From contig SUVU01000011.1 of NCBI GenBank assembly GCA_015061865.1, forward strand, positions 1-34,940: a stretch of DNA of 34,940 nucleotides, read 5' to 3'. This document shows positions 24,301 to 31,221 of the stretch, piece after piece. The DNA comes from Lentisphaerota bacterium (GTDB lineage: Bacteria; Verrucomicrobiota; Lentisphaeria; Victivallales; Victivallaceae). Numbering within the stretch: the first letter of the stretch is position 1; each line of letters opens with the position of its first letter. A program made the translations under genes and the position numbers. Under the pieces are notes generated by a model. That model saw nothing but the letters and a program-made list of their open reading frames with translations. It made no database searches and was not told the DNA's origin.

Positions 24301-25544
24301 TGGAGAGCGATCTGCTTGTGCCGGGCGTGCCGCAATTGGTCAAATTTGCCGGTGCGGTCAAAGGTTCGGTCTCACTGCTCAATACACACCGCCGTAAACA
24401 GCTGGATATCGCTGAACGTGACGGCGGCTTTTATCTAACGGTCAACACCAGAGAGTGTACCCCCCATCTGCTCCGGGTGCTTTACACCGAAACCCTGGGA
24501 TTCCGCGGCGAAAAAGTGACCCGGACGGCGTTGGAATATCTGGAAGCCGGCGAGGGACTGCGGGTCGATGTGATGCTCCGGGATGCGATCGTGCGGAAAT
24601 TTTCCGGTGTCAACGGCTTCACCCAGAATATCACGCTGACCAACTGCTCTGCCCAGGCGCAGAAAATCCGTATTTCAGCAGAACTGCCGGAGGGCGTGGA
24701 ACTGCTGCCGGTCAAAGAATTCACTTTGAAACCCAATGAACCGCAGGTCGTCAAACTTCAATTCAAAGCGGTACTGCCGCCGGTTGATAAAGTTTATCCC
24801 TGCCGGATCCTCACTCACTACTCCGACGTTGCCGATGCCGCCGTGCCGGTGGAATTCAAACTGCGCAATTATGTTGCAGATTTGAAACCGGTCGTCAATG
24901 GCGGCAAAGTTTCCGGCAGATCCAACCGGATGCGGGACGACGGCGGCATGGTCTGTTATGTCGGCAGTGACCGCAAAATTTCGTTCCGGATCATCGGCGT
25001 GAATACTCCGGTATTCAAAACCAAAACCTACGAATGGACGCTGTTTGACCGCAATATGCAGGAACTCAACCGGGGCAAAGGCAATTTTGATTCCGGTGAA
25101 AAACAGACCGTGACGATAAATGTTCCGGAACCGGGAGTTTACTTCGTGCGGCTCAAATCCAGTTTCTTCTTTGTCCAAATGCTCACCCCGCAAAGCTACG
25201 GCTTTATGGCTACGGAAAACGAACCTTTCCATGCCTCCGGCACCAACCGGAACGTCGATTGCTACTTCCATGTCAGCAACGGGGAGTCATTCTACTTCTG
25301 CGCCCAGGACGGCGGCAAAACCGAACCCGCACAAGTCATTATTACCGATCCGTCCGGCAAAGTCGTTTTTGAACGCAACGGCAACTTCTCCAAATCAGAG
25401 AAAATCAATATCCCCGTCGCTCCGCAATTCCGGGATAAAGTCTGGAAACTGTACGTCGCACCCGTCGATGACTTCGCATTCCATCTGGGCGGCAGCGCCG
25501 CCGAATATATCGCCACTGAACCGGAGTGTACTCTGAAAAAGTGA
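21366..25544 (+). CDS. Large secreted glycoside-hydrolase-like protein (DUF6259-like barrel)
   Basis: 1392 residues with a signal peptide (MKKLFAALAVVTASLLTAA, cleavage about 19). Residues 20-290 look like a beta-sandwich of the kind that precedes GH barrels (FVFDPDNGCSLREIRNKETGK). About 320-640 reads as a (beta/alpha)8 barrel: AIHWPRYTSVKFDHN, YVCACMWDQDIPSYK, WMNPASPLWRKEYADL, SQYMDVLACGG (about 465) and TTEGFTEGYIDL (about 517). Acidic residues at the ends of these strands (Asp in QYMDV, Glu in TTEGF) are candidates for catalysis. About 660-1392 is a chain of beta-rich, Ig-like segments, with a final GVYFVRLKSSFFFVQ-type domain. The barrel recalls DUF6259-type proteins, whose substrates are not known to me. 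It has its own promoter and no operon partner; the hairpin mosaic follows it. Function as a polysaccharide-active enzyme is inference. Confidence 0.72.
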   Translation: MKKLFAALAVVTASLLTAADLTVENKFTAFVFDPDNGCSLREIRNKETGKSIVFAASAPLWQAELLTGENTVAIAAPAAVKTRLSRVSGGQLLTANWKLKGKNPVTAEMKFFLPDSGALAEADFAITTAGRKAPWVDNVVFPVCGGIRSFQDDYLIVPYYYGQLIRNPGKGRQRSSYLHHPGSWSMQMVAFFGSDTAVAPTAADGTEITGYLRGTAADETGFILACDDEKNFYKELRIDKNPQLPGTFDIRTSHYPALPGWPAVKAKMNGRFSYKMPYKVKIGTFSGGVGKAAAVYRDIVKDHHALRLGKLDDPANPISSKIKNLAYWGKHYHGANRVLPDTLRMWKFFRAPTAIHWPRYTSVKFDHNNLDYHPLLAEFETGVRTLRQLGIVTAPYVCACMWDQDIPSYKRKNMAAAATRDRHGAPYLWPIAEANNAWMNPASPLWRKEYADLTIKLQGQWQTDSQYMDVLACGGKLCYDPVLKTIGGGNYWAAGNRKMLQDIRKRQSKLEKHLSLTTEGFTEGYIDLIDAYLILDITRYAWTGDIGKEFFPFFAYVYHDYAIAYGSDVRSTMPADMIRWQMGLSWQAGIQPCMMGSYFRESRVTDRFNREIIHARHRAAAKFLNRGRGLEVAQVPDLKFAGKSAIAAAASSHQVAEPAEKCISQFSLWKGPAVLTSAWQASDNSIGVTMVNISGKAQQLKLQFAPDRLPANAGNILWRSWPLPVKKLGNISDNKVLDLAFNADQAMVIELRDDTPPEITPLLPVSASFAVPDKDGNFPAVVNDTGSMLGGEEVLAEQSGNGKVRIISPLTFKPVTCIRRDWVNYGVGGPRHEKYRTFYLLNPTGWNFSGKNYKAQVRAVHGIVSMILNVKSAGTLTAPDGTVIYAVSKGNIRTGKGKLELAPGEYFVFGYIPPAGTAPVAGTYKALAELSRQAAANGTALLAGGDELPREQRLQGEYALELGNAAAFVLTGMFIVPQMESDLLVPGVPQLVKFAGAVKGSVSLLNTHRRKQLDIAERDGGFYLTVNTRECTPHLLRVLYTETLGFRGEKVTRTALEYLEAGEGLRVDVMLRDAIVRKFSGVNGFTQNITLTNCSAQAQKIRISAELPEGVELLPVKEFTLKPNEPQVVKLQFKAVLPPVDKVYPCRILTHYSDVADAAVPVEFKLRNYVADLKPVVNGGKVSGRSNRMRDDGGMVCYVGSDRKISFRIIGVNTPVFKTKTYEWTLFDRNMQELNRGKGNFDSGEKQTVTINVPEPGVYFVRLKSSFFFVQMLTPQSYGFMATENEPFHASGTNRNVDCYFHVSNGESFYFCAQDGGKTEPAQVIITDPSGKVVFERNGNFSKSEKINIPVAPQFRDKVWKLYVAPVDDFAFHLGGSAAEYIATEPECTLKK

Positions 25545-25556
25545 TCCGCTGTTGCT

Positions 25557-25824
25557 CCACCATTTTTGCCGAAAGGCAAAAATGGTGAACGAAGCCGCAA
25601 GGCTTCTCTTCACGCCTTTTGCGTCTTGCCGCATCAGCGGCAATCGCAAAAGCTCTTCACTCAAAAACGAAGTTTTTCTTCACATCTTCACCGATTCCAG
25701 GAAGCCTTGCTTGTGAAGTCGTTTCATTACGCTGTCGCTTCATTGCACTTGTGAAGCCGCTCCGCTTGTGAAGTTGCCGCCTTTCGGCGGGAGGATGTGT
25801 TACCTTACAGCGCGGCTTTGCCGC
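25557..25824. repeat. Mosaic of small perfect hairpins and CTTCAC/GTGAAG repeats
   Basis: The first half of the 488-base non-coding gap 25545-26032. Hairpins in order: 25558-25587 (13-bp stem, GAAA loop); 25591-25606 (GAAGCC/GGCTTC, GCAA loop); 25616-25652 (8-bp outer stem CTTTTGCG/CGCAAAAG and 7-bp inner stem TTGCCGC/GCGGCAA, ATCA loop); 25663-25677 (AAAAAC/GTTTTT, GAA loop); 25777-25790 (CCGCC/GGCGG); 25812-25824 (GCGGC/GCCGC). CTTCAC occurs at 25608, 25655, 25678 and 25686. Its complement GTGAAG, each time inside CTTGTGAAG, begins at 25713, 25751 and 25768. No coding frame, transposase or regular spacer is seen. It resembles REP/mosaic intergenic elements. Confidence 0.7.
25558..25587 (+). 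repeat. Perfect 13-bp hairpin with GNRA loop, shared with the tRNA-Val flank
   Basis: CACCATTTTTGCC (25558-25570), GAAA, GGCAAAAATGGTG (25575-25587). It begins 13 bases after the stop codon of the large secreted protein and could end its transcript, though no U-tract follows the stem. The left arm, with one more C at 25557, recurs exactly at 34915-34928. Confidence 0.75.
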
Positions 25825-25965
25825 TTAATTTCTTTTATCTCAAAACTCATTGCGGCAGAGCATTCATCAAGCGGCATTTTTAGCCCAAAATCATCTGATA
25901 TTTTGATTCAACCTGAAATTTCCATAATCCACGCCTGTTTAACGCAAAAAATTTTCCTTTCGCAG

Positions 25966-25994
25966 TTGTAAACGCCTGAGGGAGATGGTATATT
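25966..25994 (+). promoter_or_regulatory. Promoter of the lipoprotein phosphatase operon
   Basis: TTGTAA (25966-25971), 17-base spacer, TATATT (25989-25994). Predicted start near 26001, about 32 bases before the ATG at 26033. Confidence 0.65.
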
Positions 25995-26032
25995 GCCTGT
26001 GAGATGGTTGATTTGAGGTTGGAGGAATGAAT

Positions 26033-26947
26033 ATGAAAAAAATCCAGATTTGCAGTATTCTGTGCAGTTTGATGATCGTTTTCCTCGTTGGGTGCGGTGG
26101 AATTCCTGAATATAATTATATTGGCATGACCAAAGCTGAAGTTGCGGCACATCTGGAAAAACATGCCTTCCGCAGCCGCTGGAGCAGAAACCGGTTTGAC
26201 ATTGCAGTGCCGCGAAGCAAAAATTTTTCTCATTCTTTCCGTAATGCTCAGGAAGTAGCGAAAAATCAATCCGTAATGTCTGCGGATCAATGGAATTGTG
26301 ATTTCTTTCCGCAAAGACATTGGCTTCTGGGATGGGACGGAATTTTTTCTCGCTGGCACAGTTATACCTTGGATTTCAAGAATGGCCGAGTTGCCAGGCA
26401 GCAGAAAAATACCGGATTGCCGTATTGGGTCAGAGGAAATGCCGGACAATCACCCTATCCGAATTATCCGAAAAACTTTCATAAGGTCAATGAAAATCTT
26501 TACCGTTCCGGTCAGCCGGATAAAGATGAATTCTTTTCTCTCTATACATTTAACGGCATTCGCAGCGTGCTGAATTTACGGGAAAACAACAGCGACAAAG
26601 ACGAAATCAATGCAATCAACCGCAATTGGAACAATGCCGTTACTCTGTACGAAATTCCCCTTGATACCGGAAAAATTACCGAAGGTGATCTCTATAAAAT
26701 TTTGACCGTCATCCGGGATGCTCCCAAGCCGCTTCTGATCCACTGCTGGCACGGCAGCGACCGCACCGGATGTGCCGTTGCCGCAAGCCGTATCATCTTT
26801 GAAAATTGGAGCGTGGAAGATGCTGTTTCCGAGTTGATGAAGCCTGAATACGGACATCACAAATACATCTATACCAACATTCCGGAGCTTCTCCGCAAAT
26901 CCGATTGGAAGAAAATCAGGGCAGCCATTTTAAGGAAGGAAAAATAA
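26033..26947 (+). CDS. Lipid-anchored dual-specificity/tyrosine-phosphatase-like protein
   Basis: 304 residues from ATG 26033, which sits 7 bases after GGAGG; an ATG two codons earlier (26027) is only 1 base from that site. A lipoprotein signal ends in FLVGC (lipid Cys21). Residues 26-120 contain YIGMTKAEVAAHLEKH and a later YTLDFKNGRVARQQ strand. These resemble the GMTxxEV and FxxGxV elements of SmpA/BamE lipoproteins. The C-terminal half (about 148-290) is a phosphatase domain: NLYRSGQPDKDEF, GIRSVLNLRE and the P-loop HCWHGSDRTG with Cys238 and Arg244; Asp211 (PLDTGK) may be the general acid. It should act in the periplasm or at the outer membrane. The gene is visibly more A/T-rich than its neighbours and is followed after 2 bases by a secreted protein gene, which suggests an acquired operon. 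Substrate is unknown. Confidence 0.82.
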   Translation: MKKIQICSILCSLMIVFLVGCGGIPEYNYIGMTKAEVAAHLEKHAFRSRWSRNRFDIAVPRSKNFSHSFRNAQEVAKNQSVMSADQWNCDFFPQRHWLLGWDGIFSRWHSYTLDFKNGRVARQQKNTGLPYWVRGNAGQSPYPNYPKNFHKVNENLYRSGQPDKDEFFSLYTFNGIRSVLNLRENNSDKDEINAINRNWNNAVTLYEIPLDTGKITEGDLYKILTVIRDAPKPLLIHCWHGSDRTGCAVAASRIIFENWSVEDAVSELMKPEYGHHKYIYTNIPELLRKSDWKKIRAAILRKEK

Positions 26948-26949
26948 TC

Positions 26950-27477
26950 ATGTGGAAAAAGTTTGTATTACTGACGGCATTGACACTTTTTTCCTTCAAT
27001 TTATTTGCCCATGGCAACGAATGGATCGCTGCCGCAGTTTTATTTAAAGATGCCAAATGGACTCCGGTACAAATTTCTTTTTGGCCGGTACATCTTTGTT
27101 CGCCAAGAACTGATGTATACGGACTTGCTATTTCACCTGGATTTATCGGATTTGCCAACAAGGTATGTGGAATAAGCAGCGGAATAATTTTTCTGCAAAA
27201 TGAAAATTTCGGGGTAACAGCCAGTATTTATTCTGTCGGAGTAAAAAATAATGTTTTATCGTTAGGGCTTGTTAATTCATGGGAAAGCAATAATGGGATA
27301 TCTTTAGGAGCTGTAAATTGTATTTATAACAATTCCGGCAGAAATATGCTGCAAATCGGCATTTTTAATTATGCAAAAAACGGTTTGCAAATCGGTTTGC
27401 TGAATTATAATCCCAACGCATTCATCACGTGGATGCCACTGTTTAATTTTTCTTTTTCAGACAAGGCTGATAAATAA
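26950..27477 (+). CDS. Secreted protein with short glycine-asparagine repeats, LA_2272-like surface family
   Basis: 175 residues from ATG 26950; AAGGAAGGA ends 9 bases upstream, and an in-frame ATG at 26905 lies inside the previous gene and is rejected. A signal peptide is clear (MWKKFVLLTALTLFSFNLFA). The second half contains four short repeats of the form [LI]-G-[LAI]-[VFL]-N: LGLVN, LGAVN, IGIFN and IGLLN, the last followed by YNPNAFITWMPLFNFSF. This resembles small beta-repeat proteins annotated as LA_2272 surface repeat-containing, whose function is not known. It follows the phosphatase by 2 bases and shares its A/T-rich composition, so the two are co-expressed and possibly functionally linked at the envelope. 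Confidence 0.75.
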   Translation: MWKKFVLLTALTLFSFNLFAHGNEWIAAAVLFKDAKWTPVQISFWPVHLCSPRTDVYGLAISPGFIGFANKVCGISSGIIFLQNENFGVTASIYSVGVKNNVLSLGLVNSWESNNGISLGAVNCIYNNSGRNMLQIGIFNYAKNGLQIGLLNYNPNAFITWMPLFNFSFSDKADK

Positions 27478-27663
27478 ATGTCTGCGGTGCGACTGTTTTT
27501 CGGGGCGGTTTTTATTCCAACAGACATTTCGTTTGAGGTGAAAGTCATTCTCTGTTTTGATTTTTATGCGTTAAGAGATGTTTTCCGGAGAAACGGCATA
27601 GTTCAGCAAATTTGCATTGTCAACAACCATTTTGAGTTTGAGAGAACTATTTCGGAGAATTAA
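27478..27663 (+). CDS. Possible small ORF at the end of the phosphatase operon
   Basis: 61 codons. The ATG directly follows the previous stop codon, and the stop lies 12 bases before a strong terminator, so its placement fits the operon exactly. Against it, there is no clear ribosome binding site, no family resemblance, and 27477-27484 and 27521-27528 (AATGTCTG/CAGACATT) form an inverted repeat across its start. It may be only the 3' untranslated region. Confidence 0.22.
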   Translation: MSAVRLFFGAVFIPTDISFEVKVILCFDFYALRDVFRRNGIVQQICIVNNHFEFERTISEN

Positions 27664-27675
27664 AACACGCTCCAC

Positions 27676-27711
27676 CGGGACTGTCGCTCTCATGACAGTC
27701 CCGTTTTTTTT
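27676..27711 (+). terminator. Strong intrinsic terminator of the phosphatase operon
   Basis: CGGGACTGTC (27676-27685), 8-base loop, GACAGTCCCG (27694-27703), then eight T (27704-27711): a perfect 10-bp stem with U-tract. It is the only textbook terminator in the window. Confidence 0.93.
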
Positions 27712-27783
27712 ATGTCCGGCAGAGATGCGGATGCGGGATTTTGCTCCGGGGGTAACATTTTCAGTAATTGATGCGGTAACGGC

Positions 27784-27812
27784 TTGACTAAACGCTGCGG
27801 ATGATGTATATT
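27784..27812 (+). promoter_or_regulatory. Promoter of carB
   Basis: TTGACT (27784-27789), 17-base spacer, TATATT (27807-27812). Predicted start near 27819, leaving a leader of about 167 bases. Confidence 0.65.
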
Positions 27813-27818
27813 ACATTC

Positions 27819-27985
27819 CGGTCTCTTGCGGAGGATTTTTCCGGATAAAGTGTTGTTTTCTGCGGAAAACGCAGTGACCGTGCGGAATACTGCGGCAGGG
27901 CAAACCGCCGTACCGCAGGCTGAAACAGAGAATTTTGATTATTTTTTATATTTTACTAACCATATTTTGAGAAAAGAGGCTTCTT
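27819..27985 (+). other. Structured 5' leader of carB
   Basis: Two mutually exclusive hairpins can form: GTTTTC-TGCG-GAAAAC (27855-27870) or CTGCG-GAAAA-CGCAG (27860-27874). A second stem, CTGCGG (27890-27895) with CCGCAG (27913-27918), can also compete with the CTGCG/CGCAG partners. A U-rich stretch (27933-27955) follows, but not directly after a stem, so it is not a clean attenuator. No PyrR-box, leader peptide or known riboswitch is recognised. Confidence 0.35.
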
Positions 27986-30900
27986 ATGGCACAGGGAACA
28001 GAGATCAAAAAAGTTCTCATCATCGGTTCGGGCCCGATCATCATCGGTCAGGCTTGTGAATTTGACTATTCCGGTACGCAGGCTTGCAAAGCCCTCCGGG
28101 AACGCGGTTATGAAGTGGTATTGACCAACTCCAACCCCGCAACCATCATGACCGACCCCGGCATGGCGGATCATACTTATATCGAACCGCTGACCGTCAA
28201 CAGTCTGGAAAATATCATCGCCAAAGAGCGCCCCGATGCCCTGCTCCCCAACCTCGGCGGTCAGACCGCCCTCAACCTCGCCATCGAACTGCACGATGCC
28301 GGTATTCTGGAAAAATACGGCGTGAAAGTCATCGGCGTTGACCTCGAAGCCATCAAACGCGGCGAAGACCGGATCGAATTCAAAAACACCATGAACCGTC
28401 TCGGTATCCCGATGGCAAAATCCGAACCGAGCTACTCCGTCGAAGAAGCCGAAAAGATCGCTTCTGAACTCGGCTACCCCGTCGTCCTCCGCCCCGCTTA
28501 CACCATGGGCGGTACCGGCGGCGGTATCGTTTACAACGTCGAGGAGTTGCGTGAAGTCGTCTCCAGAGGTCTGGCCGCCAGTCTGATCGGACAGGTGCTG
28601 GTCGAGGAGTGCGTCCTCGGCTGGGAAGAGCTGGAACTGGAGGTCGTCCGGGATGCCAAAGGTCAGAAAATCACCGTCTGCTACATCGAAAACGTTGACC
28701 CCATCGGCGTCCATACCGGCGACAGTTTCTGCGTCGCCCCGATGATGACCATTGCCAAAGATGTGCAGGCTCAGCTGCAGGATTACAGCTACCGGATCAT
28801 TGATGCCATCGGCGTTACCGGCGGCTGCAACGTCCAGTTCGCCCGCAACCGCGCGGACGGCAGGATCATCGTGATCGAGATCAACCCCCGTACCAGCCGT
28901 TCCAGTGCGCTGGCTTCCAAAGCCACCGGCTTCCCGATTGCCCGGGTCTCCACGGTGCTTGCCACCGGTGTCACCCTGGACGAAATGCCCTACTGGCGTG
29001 ACGGCAGTCTGGACAAATACACTCCGGACGGCGATTACATCGTCGCCAAATTCGCCCGCTGGGCGTTTGAGAAGTTCCCGCAGGCCAAAGATGCCCTCGG
29101 CACCCAGATGAAAGCCGTCGGCGAAGTCATGAGCATCGGTAAAAACTTCAAAGAGGCTTTCCAGAAAGCGATCCGTTCGCTGGAAATCGGCAAATCCGGC
29201 CCCGGTCTGGACAAAAAGATCGAAGCGCTGACTCTGGATGAGCTGCGTCCGCTGTCGGCGGCTCCGTCCAGCAAACGTTTCTTCTACCTCTACGAAGCAT
29301 TCAAAAAAGGTCTGACCGTCGAAGAAGCGTTCAAAATGACCAGCATCGCCAAATTTTTCCTCGCAGAAATTCAGGAATTGGCACTCTTTGAGCTGGAACT
29401 CGCCCGCTATACCTGGATGGGATTGCCCGATGAGATGCTGAAAAAAGCCAAAGAACTGGCGTTCTCGGACAAATATCTCGCCAAATTTTTCAATATTTCC
29501 GAAAAACAGGTGCGCACCCGCCGCATGGAACTCGGCTGTATCGCCAAATTCTGCCGCGTACCGGTTTCCGGTGTCGCCAATGGTGAAGATTACTACTACT
29601 CCACTTACAGCGATGCCAAAGATGAGGTCCCCGTTTCCGATAAACGCAAAATCATGGTTCTCGGCGGCGGCCCCAACCGTATCGGTCAGGGTATCGAGTT
29701 CGACTACACCTGCGTCCATGCCGCATTCGCACTGCGTGATGCCGGTTATGAATCCGTGCTGGTCAACTGCAACCCCGAAACCGTTTCCACCGACTACGAT
29801 ACCAGCGATAAACTCTACTTTGAGCCGCTGACCACCGAAGATGTGCTCGCCATCTACGAAAAAGAGAAACCCGAAGGCGTCATCGTCCAGTTCGGCGGTC
29901 AGACTCCGCTTAATATCGCCCAGGAACTCAAAGATGCCGGCGTGACCATCGTCGGTACCCAGCCCGAAGGCATCCGTCTGGCTGAAGACCGTGAGTACTT
30001 CCGTGAACGGATGCTCGCACTGCAGGTCAACCAGCCGGAAAGCGGCATCGCCCGTTCGCTGGAGGAGGCCGTCAATCTCGGCAGAAAAATCGGCTACCCC
30101 GTCATGGTGCGCCCCTCATTCGTGCTGGGCGGCCGCGGTATGGCAGTGCTTTACGATGAAGCCATGCTGAAACGCTACGCCGTCGAAGCCATTCAGGTCA
30201 GCCCGGAATACCCGATGCTGATCGACCGTTTCCTCGATCATGCGGTCGAGTGCGAAGTCGATGCGATCTGCGACGGTGAAGAAGTTTACATCCCGGCGGT
30301 CATGGAACACGTCGAATTGGCGGGTATTCACTCCGGCGACTCCGCCTGCAGCATCCCGCCGGTGACGCTGGCGAAAAAACATCTGGACACCATCGCTGAA
30401 AAAGCCGCCGCCATTGCCCGTGACTTCCGGGTGGTCGGTATTCTCAACGTCCAGTTCGCCGTCTGCGAGGACAAAGTCTGGATCATCGAAGCCAACCCGC
30501 GCGCTTCCCGTACCGTGCCGATCGTTTCCAAAGTCACCGGTGCGCCGATCGCCCGGATCGCCACCAATTTGATGCTTGGCTCCAAACTCTCGGAATTCAA
30601 ATCCCTGCTCCGCAATCCGCCGACCAAATACTTCGGCGTGAAAGAGGCGGTCTTCCCCTTCAACATGTTCCCGGAAGTTGACCCCGTCCTCGGCCCGGAA
30701 ATGCGTGCCACCGGCGAAGTTATGGGACTTGCCCCGACATTCGGTATGGCTTATTACAAAGCCCAGCAGGCCGCCGGCAGCGAATTGCCGCTGAAAGGCA
30801 AAGTCCTCGTCACCGTCCGTGAGCGTGACCGTGCCGAAATGCTGCCGATCGTCAAAGGTCTGGCGGAGATGGGTTTCGAACTCATCGCCACCGAAGGTAC

Positions 30901-31192
30901 CGGATTTTTCCTCGATGAAAACGGCATCAAACACGGCTCTGTCCACAAACTCAATGAGGGCAGACCCAATGTCGCCGACCTCATCCGCAACCGTGAAGTC
31001 GCCCTTATCATCAATACCCCGATGGGCAGATTGAGCAAAATCGACGACAGCTGCATCCGGATGCTGGCGATCCAGTACAAAATCCCGTATATGACCACTA
31101 TGGCGGCGGCGCGTGCCACCGAAACCGGTATCCGCGAGGCCCGTCAGGGCAAGCCGGTGCTGAAGTCATTGCAGGAATATCTGGCGGATTGA
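27986..31192 (+). CDS. carB: Carbamoyl-phosphate synthase large subunit
   Basis: 1068 residues, full length (E. coli 1073). Makes carbamoyl phosphate from bicarbonate, ammonia (delivered by CarA) and two ATP, for arginine and pyrimidine synthesis. Two ATP-grasp halves are visible: the first opens with KKVLIIGSGPIIIGQACEFDYSG-type sequence and contains RPAYTMGGTGGGIVYN (about 165-180). The second opens with MVLGGGPNRIGQGIEFDYTC (about 557) and contains RPSFVLGGRGMAVLYD. The C-terminal MGS-like allosteric domain follows (about 935-1068). AGAGG 6-7 bases upstream sets the start. carA is not adjacent; instead a SpoIIE-type phosphatase gene begins 29 bases downstream. Confidence 0.97.
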   Translation: MAQGTEIKKVLIIGSGPIIIGQACEFDYSGTQACKALRERGYEVVLTNSNPATIMTDPGMADHTYIEPLTVNSLENIIAKERPDALLPNLGGQTALNLAIELHDAGILEKYGVKVIGVDLEAIKRGEDRIEFKNTMNRLGIPMAKSEPSYSVEEAEKIASELGYPVVLRPAYTMGGTGGGIVYNVEELREVVSRGLAASLIGQVLVEECVLGWEELELEVVRDAKGQKITVCYIENVDPIGVHTGDSFCVAPMMTIAKDVQAQLQDYSYRIIDAIGVTGGCNVQFARNRADGRIIVIEINPRTSRSSALASKATGFPIARVSTVLATGVTLDEMPYWRDGSLDKYTPDGDYIVAKFARWAFEKFPQAKDALGTQMKAVGEVMSIGKNFKEAFQKAIRSLEIGKSGPGLDKKIEALTLDELRPLSAAPSSKRFFYLYEAFKKGLTVEEAFKMTSIAKFFLAEIQELALFELELARYTWMGLPDEMLKKAKELAFSDKYLAKFFNISEKQVRTRRMELGCIAKFCRVPVSGVANGEDYYYSTYSDAKDEVPVSDKRKIMVLGGGPNRIGQGIEFDYTCVHAAFALRDAGYESVLVNCNPETVSTDYDTSDKLYFEPLTTEDVLAIYEKEKPEGVIVQFGGQTPLNIAQELKDAGVTIVGTQPEGIRLAEDREYFRERMLALQVNQPESGIARSLEEAVNLGRKIGYPVMVRPSFVLGGRGMAVLYDEAMLKRYAVEAIQVSPEYPMLIDRFLDHAVECEVDAICDGEEVYIPAVMEHVELAGIHSGDSACSIPPVTLAKKHLDTIAEKAAAIARDFRVVGILNVQFAVCEDKVWIIEANPRASRTVPIVSKVTGAPIARIATNLMLGSKLSEFKSLLRNPPTKYFGVKEAVFPFNMFPEVDPVLGPEMRATGEVMGLAPTFGMAYYKAQQAAGSELPLKGKVLVTVRERDRAEMLPIVKGLAEMGFELIATEGTGFFLDENGIKHGSVHKLNEGRPNVADLIRNREVALIINTPMGRLSKIDDSCIRMLAIQYKIPYMTTMAAARATETGIREARQGKPVLKSLQEYLAD

Positions 31193-31221
31193 GCCATTAA
31201 CAGCCGGAGGGAGAAACAGAA

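Noticed and set aside
25500-25563. tRNA or tRNA fragment ending in CTCCACCA
   Set aside because: The bases before it are the coding end of the large secreted protein; no T-arm or acceptor pairing can be drawn.
25566-25754. 62-codon ORF inside the hairpin mosaic
   Set aside because: No ribosome binding site, and the frame is made entirely of hairpin arms; compositionally it is not a protein.
25557-25824. CRISPR array or insertion sequence
   Set aside because: The repeats are short, inverted and irregularly spaced, there are no uniform spacers, no cas genes and no transposase frame.
27956-29719. 587-codon minus-strand frame opposite carB
   Set aside because: CarB is unambiguous on the plus strand; the antisense frame has no family resemblance and is an artefact of codon bias. 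The same holds for the long antisense frames opposite rmuC, gltA, the esterases and the KamA gene.
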